From: Marinibium conchae
GTDB lineage: Bacteria > Pseudomonadota > Gammaproteobacteria > Enterobacterales > Alteromonadaceae
Reading direction: 5' to 3'
Assembly: GCF_015595035.1 (NCBI RefSeq)
Contig: NZ_JADNRN010000005.1
Coordinates: 1-64,000, forward strand
DNA: 64,000 nt
Each line of letters starts with the position of its first letter. Positions within the stretch are counted from its first letter, which is position 1. Below the pieces are notes generated by a model. The model saw nothing but the letters and a program-made list of their open reading frames with translations, was not told where the DNA came from and searched no databases. The position numbers and the translations under genes were made by a program. This document shows, one piece after another, positions 56,572 to 64,000 of the stretch.

Positions 56572-58257
56572 ATGAAAATGATTTCAAAAATTACCACCGC
56601 AGGTATCGCTTTAATGAGCGTTTTTGCACTGCAAGCTCAAACAACTGTTATTAGCAATGTTAAAGGTTATAGCTTGAATAACGATGGCGAACTAATCACC
56701 TTTAATAACTTTGCAATAGAAGACCAAAAGATAAGTGCGGTGAACCTGAAGGTTCTTCCAAGCGGTGACGATGTGACCATTGTCGACGGTAAAGGTCAAG
56801 TTGTGTTACCCGGCATCATCGACGCCCACGGACACATTTTGGGTTTGGGCCAAAATCTATTGGAAATTGACTTAAGAGGAACAAGCAGCGAGGCTGAAGC
56901 AGTGAAGCGCGTGCAATCTTTCGTCAGCGCTCACCCTATGACTGAAAAGTCTGGTAAAACATCCGATAGCCAAGCATGGTTGATTGGCAGAGGTTGGAAT
57001 CAAGTACTTTGGGACAATAAAGCGTTTCCGACTAAAGCCAGTTTAGATGCCGCTATAAAGACGCGTCCTGTCGTACTATCTCGTGTAGATGGTCATGCAG
57101 TCTGGGTGAACTCAGTCGCTTTGGAGTTGGCGGGAATTGATGCAAATACTCCGTCACCTTCAGGTGGTGAAATAGTTAAAGATGAAAACGGCCAACCTAC
57201 AGGCCTGCTAATTGACAATGCTGAATACTTAGTCACAAAACTCATTCCACAAGCTAACGAGGCGCAACTCGATGAGCAGTTGCAAGCCGCATCTGACCAT
57301 CTACTCTCGCTTGGTATCACCAGTGTTCACGACGCTGGTATCAGTGAGCAGGTCTATCAGTTTTACAACAAACAAGCAGATAGCAATAAACTGAGAGTGC
57401 GAATATATGCGATGCTTTCAGCCACTGATCCAAATATTGATAAAATGCTAAGTGCTGGGCACGTCAACACCGCTGACGAAATGCTAAGTATAAGAAGCGT
57501 GAAAGCTTATGGTGACGGGGCGCTTGGTAGCCGTGGCGCAGCGCTTATCAAGCCTTATTCAGATGACAAAGATAACCATGGCTTATTAGTGACACCGCAA
57601 GAAGAGCTGCCAATCTTATTTGCAAAAGTACTTGGCTCCGGCTTTCAACTTAACTTTCATGCAATTGGTGATCGCGCCAATCGTTTAGCGTTACAACAAT
57701 TTGCTAAAAGCTTTACTCAATTTCCAGATAACAAGGAAAGACATCGAATAGAGCACGCACAAGTAGTCGCTGTAGAGGATATTCCTCAGTTTAAGCAACT
57801 CGGTATCATTCCATCAATGCAACCAACACATGCAACCAGCGATATGAATATGGCTGAAGACCGCATCGGTAAAAAACGTTTGAAGGGTGCCTATGCATGG
57901 CAAACATTTCTTCGCCAGGGTTCTCGAATTGCCTTTGGGTCGGATTTTCCAGTTGAGCTAGCAAATGCTTTTCATGGTTTGCATGCTGCAGTCACTCGTC
58001 AAAGTGGTATGAATGAGCCTGACAACGGCTGGATACCTGAAGAAAAAGTATCCTTAGTGCAAGCGCTGCGTGGCTTCACTCTTGACGCCGCCTATTCAGC
58101 TTTCCAAGACGATAGCCTAGGCACGATTGAGGTAGGAAAACGTGCAGACTTCATCGTCATCGATCGCGACTTGTTTACAATTCCAGCTAGCGATATTCGA
58201 GATACTCAGGTGCTACAAACATGGATTAATGGCAAGAAGGTGTATGAGCAGCAATAG
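56572..58257 (+). CDS. secreted amidohydrolase (YtcJ-like, amidohydro_3)
   Basis: 561 aa. Signal peptide about 1-22 (ITTAGIALMSVFALQA). Metal and catalytic motifs: GIIDAHGHILG (HxH), NFHAIGDRANRLALQQF, HRIEHAQVV, and FGSDFPVELANAFHGLHAAV. A member of the YtcJ amidohydrolase-3 family: metal-dependent hydrolases of amide or ester bonds, individual substrate unknown. The signal peptide suggests a periplasmic or exported enzyme. Co-transcribed with the dehydratase. Confidence 0.9.
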   Translation: MKMISKITTAGIALMSVFALQAQTTVISNVKGYSLNNDGELITFNNFAIEDQKISAVNLKVLPSGDDVTIVDGKGQVVLPGIIDAHGHILGLGQNLLEIDLRGTSSEAEAVKRVQSFVSAHPMTEKSGKTSDSQAWLIGRGWNQVLWDNKAFPTKASLDAAIKTRPVVLSRVDGHAVWVNSVALELAGIDANTPSPSGGEIVKDENGQPTGLLIDNAEYLVTKLIPQANEAQLDEQLQAASDHLLSLGITSVHDAGISEQVYQFYNKQADSNKLRVRIYAMLSATDPNIDKMLSAGHVNTADEMLSIRSVKAYGDGALGSRGAALIKPYSDDKDNHGLLVTPQEELPILFAKVLGSGFQLNFHAIGDRANRLALQQFAKSFTQFPDNKERHRIEHAQVVAVEDIPQFKQLGIIPSMQPTHATSDMNMAEDRIGKKRLKGAYAWQTFLRQGSRIAFGSDFPVELANAFHGLHAAVTRQSGMNEPDNGWIPEEKVSLVQALRGFTLDAAYSAFQDDSLGTIEVGKRADFIVIDRDLFTIPASDIRDTQVLQTWINGKKVYEQQ

Positions 58258-58266
58258 CAGCCTCAT

Positions 58267-58791
58267 CTATTGTTTGGTGGGCGCATCGGCTCTGTGCAAT
58301 AGCATATAAATACAGCCTTCAGGAATATTGATGTTTCTGGGGGCTGGCAATTGTATAAAACCCAATTTTTGGTAACAACGAATAGCAAGGTGATTGCTTT
58401 CGTAAACAAACAACGAAATGAGATTAATGCTTCCTTGGGATGTCGCTTGCCTTACTAAAGAATGAATCAAGGTTTTGCTATGGCCTTGCCCTCGCATGGA
58501 AGGATTCACGCATAGACGGGCTAAATGAGCCCTCTGCTTGACAATATTCACTTGTCCGAAGGCGACTAAATGTTCTTGGGATTTCAGCGCATAGCTTTGA
58601 TAATGCGTAGCTTGCTCATTGTCTTTAAAAAACTGCTCAGCATTGAGAGGATAATTAAGCTTAGGCCCGCCCCACTCTCGCAATAAAGCCGGTGTTTTGA
58701 ACCACTTTGGCAAAGTCAAGAAATCCGATTCTTGAGCTTTGCCAAAACTAAATTGAGAGTTTGAATTTATTTGTAAAGGGTTCTTATCCAA
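58267..58791 (-). CDS. GNAT-family N-acetyltransferase
   Basis: 174 aa. Central acetyl-CoA loop LARLCVNPSMRGQGHSKTLI (QxxGxG/A), then LISLFVYESNHLAIRCYQKL and GFIQL, typical of GNAT. Substrate unknown. Its 5' end overlaps the metallo-beta-lactamase gene's 3' end by 25 bases, so it is expressed with it. Convergent with the amidohydrolase gene. Confidence 0.85.
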   Translation of the reverse strand: MDKNPLQINSNSQFSFGKAQESDFLTLPKWFKTPALLREWGGPKLNYPLNAEQFFKDNEQATHYQSYALKSQEHLVAFGQVNIVKQRAHLARLCVNPSMRGQGHSKTLIHSLVRQATSQGSINLISLFVYESNHLAIRCYQKLGFIQLPAPRNINIPEGCIYMLLHRADAPTKQ

Positions 58792-59642
58792 CGTTCTTCA
58801 CCAATAAATTGCCAAGCCCAGCTATCCCATTTATCTTCCAAGCCTGCCGCTACTACGTCATCTTCGCTCATTCCTTGGGCTTTTTTAGCTTGAACGTAGG
58901 CATAAGTCTCTTTAATCATATCGACAAAACGTTGATAATCGGCCTTATTTGCCATCGAACCGTGACCAGGAATGATTTTAGTATCGTCATCGATCATGGA
59001 AATTAAGGTTTCTACTGCGGTGATATAACCGGCTACCGACCCACCTGAATTTAAGTCAATAAACGGAAACCAATCTTTGAAAAACAGATCTCCGGTATGC
59101 AATACATCAGGTTGCTCGAACCATACTGCGCTGTCGCCGTCGGTGTGAGCATTTGAAAGGTGATAAACATGCACGGTTTCACCATTCATGTGAAACTTAA
59201 CGCCTTTTTCGTAAGTCACTACAGGTAAACTTGCAGGATCAGTGTCGTCTCCTGCCGCCAAACGAACCCGCACGTTTTCGTGGGCAAATATCGTCGCATT
59301 CTTATTTTTCGAAAAGAAGGCATTAGAACCAGTGTGATCACCGTGGAAGTGAGTATTGATCACGTAACGAGTTTGTTTGTCGCTAATGGTCGACAGCGCT
59401 GCCGCTATCTTATCAGCAAGTCCTGCGTATTGATCGTCAACAATGAGCAAACCATCTGGCCCCGCAGACACGCCTATATTTCCGCCAGCACCGACCAACA
59501 TATGCACAGAGCCCCTTACTGGTTCCGCTTTAACCTCTATCTTTGCAAAGCGGTCTTGGGCGAATACGCTACTTGCCATCAAACCCGTGATAGATAGCGC
59601 CAGTAAACTGCGTGATATTGATTTTATTGTTGTTTTTTTCAT
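58767..59642 (-). CDS. periplasmic metallo-beta-lactamase-fold hydrolase
   Basis: 291 aa. Signal peptide about 1-27 (KSISRSLLALSITGLMASSV, cleavage after VFAQ). Zinc ligands HFHGDHTGS, HTDGDSAVWF, LHTGDLFF and PGHGSMANKADY. It is an MBL-fold hydrolase of the quinoprotein-relay/lactonase type; the substrate is unknown and resistance activity should not be assumed. ATG at 59642 with AAAGGA 6-8 bases upstream. First gene of the pair with GNAT. Confidence 0.88.
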   Translation of the reverse strand: MKKTTIKSISRSLLALSITGLMASSVFAQDRFAKIEVKAEPVRGSVHMLVGAGGNIGVSAGPDGLLIVDDQYAGLADKIAAALSTISDKQTRYVINTHFHGDHTGSNAFFSKNKNATIFAHENVRVRLAAGDDTDPASLPVVTYEKGVKFHMNGETVHVYHLSNAHTDGDSAVWFEQPDVLHTGDLFFKDWFPFIDLNSGGSVAGYITAVETLISMIDDDTKIIPGHGSMANKADYQRFVDMIKETYAYVQAKKAQGMSEDDVVAAGLEDKWDSWAWQFIGEERWIRTLYK

Positions 59643-59836
59643 TTTCTGTCCTTTTTCATCCTCGAACACGAGCTAATAAGCGTTCAGTGCTGCTAGCTAG
59701 CATTTTCTTTGGGTGTTTTTTATACTTGTTATTGAAACAGGCGACTTATGTACAAATCGCGTAAAAAGAGTATAGCTCACTTTTTTAATTCGTCTGCTTA
59801 TGACAAAAAATAGACCGGCTTATTTGATAAAAAAGC

Positions 59837-60076
59837 TCAGCCAACGAATTTAAAACGCGGAAGGCTTTTGTCATCTACCTGCACAGTCTCGATGAACATT
59901 GACAAGGGGCGCACCCACAAACGTCCCTCTCCATAAAGTGGGCGATAAACGACCAATTCGCTTTCATCCTCGGAATGCTTAGCAATGCCAATTAACTCAT
60001 AGAAATTACCTTTATAGTGTTGATATTTACCTGGCGGCAGGTCGACATTGTGTTGATTCTGATTAAGTTTATTCAT
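59837..60076 (-). CDS. DUF1653 protein
   Basis: 79 aa. LPPGKYQHYKGNFYELIGIA, then AKHSEDESELVVYRPLY and WVRPLSMFIETV match DUF1653, a small beta-sheet domain of unknown function. The ATG at 60076 is used here; a GTG at 60085, one base after the M17 gene's stop codon, is the alternative. Co-transcribed with the aminopeptidase upstream. Confidence 0.88.
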   Translation of the reverse strand: MNKLNQNQHNVDLPPGKYQHYKGNFYELIGIAKHSEDESELVVYRPLYGEGRLWVRPLSMFIETVQVDDKSLPRFKFVG

Positions 60077-60085
60077 TTCAATCAC

Positions 60086-61639
60086 TTATAAGTAGGTATT
60101 AACAAATACATTCACCGGTGCACCAGTAGGTTTACCGTGTTGCCAATCGAGATTTTCTACACCACTGCCTGCGATATCAACGTGAGTGTACGCAAGTGGA
60201 TGAGGTGAGCTAGCTTGATGCTGGTCTAAACCCGACGCAATACTTAAAAACGCCATTGGAAATTGATGACCACGAACCGTTGTTACTGAGGGAGCGTTAT
60301 TGGACGATAATACATCGTCCGCTTTTGTACGTGGCTTTACAAAGTCAAAATCCTCTCGTCTCGATAGCGATGGTTCAACAGGATCAGCACAGCGCTCACC
60401 TTGCTCGAACAAGGCACTAGCAACACCTTGTTGCTTAGCCACCTTATTTTCAACGAGCGCAGAATAGGGCCCAAAAGCCATTGCAGCATGACCTGTTAGG
60501 GTCGCAACCGAAAACAACTGCGGATTAATCTCATTAATTGCCTTTTCACGCAAGTGAGATAAGAGATCAGCTAGTAGCATGCGCCCCTCAGCATCTGTAT
60601 TTCCGACTCTTACGCGAATACCAGCATGGGAAGTAATAATCTCATCAGGGATAAAAGCCTCAGCGCCGATACTATTTCTCACTGCACCAATTTCTACAAC
60701 AACTTTTAAATTTGTGGGAGCTAGCAAAGATACTGTTTTCATGAAACCTGCAACGCCTGCAGCACCGCCTTTATCGCGGCTCATACCTGCCATATGACCG
60801 TTAACTTTCAAGTCTGCGCCACCGGTATCAAAAGTGATTCCCTTGCCGGCAAACATCAGCGTTTGTTCAATTTCACCTTCACCTTGGTATTCCATGCGAA
60901 TAATCCGTGGACGGTGCCTAACGACTTCTATTGACGCTCGTGCCACTGCATGAAGTAAAGGATACTCGTTTTCAATTTGGTGGTGGTCGTCGATAACCTC
61001 TACTGACACATTCGAACCAGCAAAGGTCTCTACACAATAATCAGCAAAACCTGGAGGTGCCATTCTTTCAGGTTCAGTACCGCATAAGTCTCGCGCGACG
61101 CGCTTTCCTGCTTCGATAGCATTTAATCTGCGCACATCAACGCCATCAGACCGAGTTAGAATTCCCACTGTTTTGATTGGTTCTACCTGATCTTCACCCA
61201 AGGCTTGTCTTGCTTCAAGCGGTTGCCAAAGCCCTTGGCATAACCCCAAAAATGCAGCTTCAATCGCATTTCCAAAAATGTGCTGTTGTTCCTCGTTCAA
61301 ACCGACAAGATTAAGCTCGAGCAAAGGCTGTCTAATACCAGCTTCTAGCATTAAAGAGGCTGTGTGCTTTGCAGCATCGAAGACTCTTCGCACATCGTCA
61401 TAATCCCGATCGAGCATACCCACGCCAGCAACAATTAAGCGTTTCCCAGCAACTGAATCGTTTGCTAGTAATATAGCTTGTGAGCCTAGTCTTGCATCTA
61501 TTGCTTTATAGGCAGACAAGGATTCAGCAAGTGAAGGATAATATAGACTACTTAGGCTATTACTTATCAGCACGTAGGCGTCGTAATGTTGCGATAGTTC
61601 TGTTAAATCGCTTTCATGAATAGCCTTTGGAAATGACAT
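60086..61639 (-). CDS. M17 family leucyl aminopeptidase
   Basis: 517 aa. M17 signatures FAGKGITFDTGGADLKVNGH (first lysine and aspartate ligands) and NTDAEGRMLLADLL, plus the ATLTGHAAMAFGPYSA and DIAGSG segments. The product is a cytosolic dinuclear-metal exopeptidase; longer than E. coli PepA/PepB with a divergent N-terminal domain. ATG at 61639 after GGAGTCCAAT. Directly followed by the DUF1653 gene. Confidence 0.93.
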   Translation of the reverse strand: MSFPKAIHESDLTELSQHYDAYVLISNSLSSLYYPSLAESLSAYKAIDARLGSQAILLANDSVAGKRLIVAGVGMLDRDYDDVRRVFDAAKHTASLMLEAGIRQPLLELNLVGLNEEQQHIFGNAIEAAFLGLCQGLWQPLEARQALGEDQVEPIKTVGILTRSDGVDVRRLNAIEAGKRVARDLCGTEPERMAPPGFADYCVETFAGSNVSVEVIDDHHQIENEYPLLHAVARASIEVVRHRPRIIRMEYQGEGEIEQTLMFAGKGITFDTGGADLKVNGHMAGMSRDKGGAAGVAGFMKTVSLLAPTNLKVVVEIGAVRNSIGAEAFIPDEIITSHAGIRVRVGNTDAEGRMLLADLLSHLREKAINEINPQLFSVATLTGHAAMAFGPYSALVENKVAKQQGVASALFEQGERCADPVEPSLSRREDFDFVKPRTKADDVLSSNNAPSVTTVRGHQFPMAFLSIASGLDQHQASSPHPLAYTHVDIAGSGVENLDWQHGKPTGAPVNVFVNTYL

Positions 61640-61697
61640 ATTGGACTCCGTAGTACAGGTAATTGTTATGATAATTATTTAGCCGGAAGTATAAGAC

Positions 61698-62759
61698 TTA
61701 TTCCTCAGTAAACAAAGGTAGCACTAATTGGTCAGTGTTCACTTTTTCTGCCAATGATACGTGCATGCCAACCAAACGGACTTTTTTCCCTTGCCCACGT
61801 TCGAATGCGGTGCTGAGTAAGTCGAATAATTTTTGCTCATCAAGCTCTGTAGCTTGTTGTTCAACCGTTGTTTGCTGAAAATCGCTGAACTTGAGTTTCA
61901 CACCAATCGACTTTATCGGACGACGCTTTTTGGTATTCATCCTTTCATATAAAGTAGGCAGTAATTTCCTGCTAACCTGCTGACATTCCTCAAGCGAGCT
62001 GAGGTCATGATCCAGGGTACGCTCGACACCAATTGATTTTCGCTTACGATTTGTTGATAACCTTCTTTCGTCGATGGCATGGGCGCGTTTCCACAACGAC
62101 GCACCAAACTTTCCAAAGTGCTTGTGTAGTTTTTCAATAGGGAAATGGCGAATATCTTCGCACTTAAACAAACCAAACTTATTGAGCTTCTCAAGTGTTA
62201 CCTTGCCAACACCAGGAATTTTCTTTAAAGGTAAGCGCCGAACAAAATCATCTAAGTCATTTGGCGTAATAACGCAAATACCATTTGGTTTGTTTTCGTC
62301 ACTTGCTACCTTAGCAACAAATTTTATTGGCGCAACACCAGCGGAGGCCGTAAGCCCTGTTTCTCGCTCTATTGCTTGACGTATATCATTGGCGATAAGG
62401 GTTGCACTGCCTTCAAATAGGTCGGAATCCGTAACATCAAGAAACGCTTCGTCTAAGGATAATGGTTCGATTTCATCGGTGTAGCGTAAAAATATCGATT
62501 TAATTTGATCGGAGACTTCCTTGTATACATCCATTCTACCGCGCACTAAGGTGAGCTTCGGACAAAGCCTAAGTGCAGTCGCTGTCGCCATTGCTGACCG
62601 CACTCCGAAAGCTCTTGCTTCATAATTACATGTAGAAACCACCCCCCTGCGATCAGCACTGCCGCCAATAGCAATCGGAATTCCTCTTAATTCAGGATTG
62701 TCGCGCATTTCAACAGCAGCATAAAAACAATCCATATCGATATGTATAAATTTTCGCAT
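61698..62759 (-). CDS. dinB: DNA polymerase IV
   Basis: 353 aa, Y-family translesion polymerase. [15 protein letters not shown] carries the first catalytic aspartate, [10 protein letters not shown] the second acidic pair; helix-hairpin-helix [17 protein letters not shown] and C-terminal little-finger domain. The C-terminus (VLPLF) includes a clamp-binding-like QLVLPLF motif, so the protein can bind the beta clamp. A perfect LexA box lies 60 bp upstream, so expression is SOS-controlled. Confidence 0.97.
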   Translation of the reverse strand: MRKFIHIDMDCFYAAVEMRDNPELRGIPIAIGGSADRRGVVSTCNYEARAFGVRSAMATATALRLCPKLTLVRGRMDVYKEVSDQIKSIFLRYTDEIEPLSLDEAFLDVTDSDLFEGSATLIANDIRQAIERETGLTASAGVAPIKFVAKVASDENKPNGICVITPNDLDDFVRRLPLKKIPGVGKVTLEKLNKFGLFKCEDIRHFPIEKLHKHFGKFGASLWKRAHAIDERRLSTNRKRKSIGVERTLDHDLSSLEECQQVSRKLLPTLYERMNTKKRRPIKSIGVKLKFSDFQQTTVEQQATELDEQKLFDLLSTAFERGQGKKVRLVGMHVSLAEKVNTDQLVLPLFTEE

Positions 62760-62818
62760 AGATAAGTGGTTAACTGTCTAGGTTAATTACAATAGCTTAG
62801 AAAGAATAGCAAAAATCA

Positions 62819-62834
62819 CTGTATATTAATACAG
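62819..62834. promoter_or_regulatory. LexA (SOS) box
   Basis: CTGTATATTAATACAG is a perfect CTG-N10-CAG palindrome. It lies 60 bp upstream of the dinB ATG and 166 bp upstream of the divergent gene at 63000. Confidence 0.92.
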
Positions 62835-62999
62835 TTACCTATAGTGATTCCACAAGCTTTTGCAGCAATGCCCTGCTCGCTGTTGGGCATTCTCGGATAA
62901 GGCCTAAGAAATGAGAAACTCAAGCCGATATTGTTTATATTCAAATAAAACTTTTATTAGAATGCTAGAATACTGTAAAAAATCGCACCGGAGTTTATT

Positions 63000-63713
63000 T
63001 TGAAGTTAATCTATGTAATCACCGTCATGATACTCATGGTGACGCACCCGCTAACTGTTGCTGAAGAGCAAGTATCGGTGAGGTTTGGCTTAATGGGCTT
63101 TGCGCCGCACAGCAAAATAGACCCTGTTACTGGCGAATGCACTGGTACAGCACTTGAAAACGTGAGAGAGCTTTTTAAAGATGAAAAGGTCAGTTTTATT
63201 CCTGTATGCGCCGCACCTGCAAGAACCTACAGGAATGTAAAAGATGGTATTGTCGATCTTTCAGTTAATATTAAGTCAACAGCAGCGATTGCAGGCGCGG
63301 TTACTTTTAGCAGCTACCCAATGGATGAGCTTGCAATTAACTTTTATTCTGTGGCAAACGTTACAGAGGGGCCTAAAACAGTAGCATCAGTTCGCGGCTA
63401 TGATTACAACGGACAAAGAGAAGCATTTACGAAGCAAGGTTATATTTTCGTAGACGTTCCCAATACAAGCGATGCAATTCGTTTATTTTTCAACAAACGC
63501 ACAAGATACCTAATGTCATATGAAGGGCCATATATTGCTTTTATTGAGAATGATAAAAACTTTCTAAAACACAAGGCTCGGCTTACGCCAAACTCTGTTG
63601 AAACCAAAAAGCTACTCGCGGTACCCACCTTCTATGCAATCAGTAAGGCCTCCGACAAGCATGACTTTCTGGTCTCATTATTTGATAAAGTACAAAAAAC
63701 GCCTAAGCAATAA
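63000..63713 (+). CDS. periplasmic solute-binding-like protein
   Basis: 237 aa. Signal peptide (YVITVMILMVTHPLTVAEEQ, cleavage after VAE). The rest has the two-lobe pattern of extracellular solute-binding family 3 (VRFGLMGFAPHSKIDPVTGE, VKDGIVDLSVNIKST, YDYNGQREAFTKQGY), but it is short and no transporter genes accompany it. Many Alteromonadales have such stand-alone proteins. Start TTG at 63000 after GGAGTTTATT. It shares the intergenic region with dinB and the LexA box. Confidence 0.75.
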   Translation: MKLIYVITVMILMVTHPLTVAEEQVSVRFGLMGFAPHSKIDPVTGECTGTALENVRELFKDEKVSFIPVCAAPARTYRNVKDGIVDLSVNIKSTAAIAGAVTFSSYPMDELAINFYSVANVTEGPKTVASVRGYDYNGQREAFTKQGYIFVDVPNTSDAIRLFFNKRTRYLMSYEGPYIAFIENDKNFLKHKARLTPNSVETKKLLAVPTFYAISKASDKHDFLVSLFDKVQKTPKQ

Positions 63714-63729
63714 GTTTTGAAAACTAGAG

Positions 63730-63963
63730 CTATAGAATCTTGTTATCTTGCCACTCTTTGATCTTCTTTTGCCTTGCTTCCTCGCGCTCCATGCGTGCCT
63801 TTTTACGATCACAAGGCTCTGGACAATCACAGGCCTTCGAAATACCTAAAGCTCCCAAACCACCACAACTACCGGCAATAGTCTTCTTCTGAAGAATGTA
63901 GCCAATAGCCATTGCCGCAACCATTAACAGAAAAAAACCAAACGCTAAGATAAAAGTACTCAC
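63730..63963 (-). CDS. nqrM: Na+-NQR maturation protein NqrM
   Basis: 77 aa. One N-terminal membrane helix (FILAFGFFLLMVAAMAIGYI), then the cysteine-rich segment SCGGLGALGISKACDCPEPC followed by a basic tail. This is the DUF539/NqrM pattern, required for insertion of iron into the Na+-translocating NADH:quinone oxidoreductase. In relatives it follows nqrA-F and apbE, which would lie to the right of the window. Supports a marine, sodium-motive physiology. Confidence 0.92.
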   Translation of the reverse strand: MSTFILAFGFFLLMVAAMAIGYILQKKTIAGSCGGLGALGISKACDCPEPCDRKKARMEREEARQKKIKEWQDNKIL

Positions 63964-64000
63964 AGTATCTCCAAATAATATATCAGGGCTTGTATGAACA

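Noticed and set aside
58767-59642. Antibiotic resistance metallo-beta-lactamase
   Set aside because: The HxHxDH fold is shared by many hydrolases; nothing in the sequence or context indicates resistance.

Overview
The window looks like chromosome from a marine gammaproteobacterium of the order Alteromonadales (Alteromonadaceae, Glaciecola/Aliiglaciecola-like; the genus cannot be fixed without a search). The reasons are the gene content (FabR next to a fatty acid desaturase, SthA, DUF2333, a TIGR04219-type outer membrane protein, a CLCA_X protein, NqrM, a Na+-dependent NSS transporter), the moderately AT-rich composition and the close similarity of TrmA, FabR, SthA, FldB and YihG-like proteins to their enterobacterial counterparts. 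No tRNA or rRNA gene, CRISPR array, integrase or intact IS was seen. The extreme left edge carries what looks like a strong rRNA/tRNA-type promoter firing out of the window.

Layout. 0-7 kb: membrane-anchored RRM protein, DUF5610 protein, trmA, fabR with a FabR-type operator ahead of a desaturase, sthA. 7-20 kb: a membrane-anchored hypothetical protein, a small secreted protein, a GAF/EAL c-di-GMP phosphodiesterase, the cysJIH sulfate-reduction operon, a DUF2333/TIGR04219 pair, and a small envelope cluster (secreted 100-aa protein, unannotated 37-aa membrane peptide, PspC) behind a sigma-54-like promoter, then dusA. 20-38 kb: glutathione-dependent formaldehyde detoxification (fghA, frmA), a diguanylate cyclase, an operon of two YihG-like acyltransferases plus a YbdG-like MscS channel, a DUF2884 protein, NSS transporter, two SDRs, msrA, a phytase-like lipoprotein, then phoD-like/fldB/CLCA_X.

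38.5-48.5 kb is the accessory region. Four translationally coupled genes encode two unknown Sec-secreted proteins, a 1668-aa Rhs protein with its own Sec signal peptide and a C-terminal GH-E (HNH/Endo VII) nuclease tip, and a DUF2185-type immunity protein. They are followed by a frameshifted gene, a HEAT-repeat gene and a broken gene fused to a second, diverged copy of the last 142 bp of the CLCA_X gene. The two copies are direct repeats bracketing the whole block, so it looks like a recombination-mediated insertion. The second secreted protein ends in an Rhs core motif (HTDLLGSPVAETDENG) that is absent at the expected place in the Rhs protein itself; this is the most unusual observation in the window.

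48.6-64 kb returns to ordinary chromosome: a secreted unknown protein, SLC23-like and EamA transporters (the latter with no usable start codon), a lone ExbD, YgjV, small hypothetical proteins, threonine/serine dehydratase with an amidohydrolase, GNAT and metallo-beta-lactamase-fold proteins, DUF1653 and M17 aminopeptidase, dinB behind a perfect LexA box, a periplasmic solute-binding-like protein and nqrM at the right edge.
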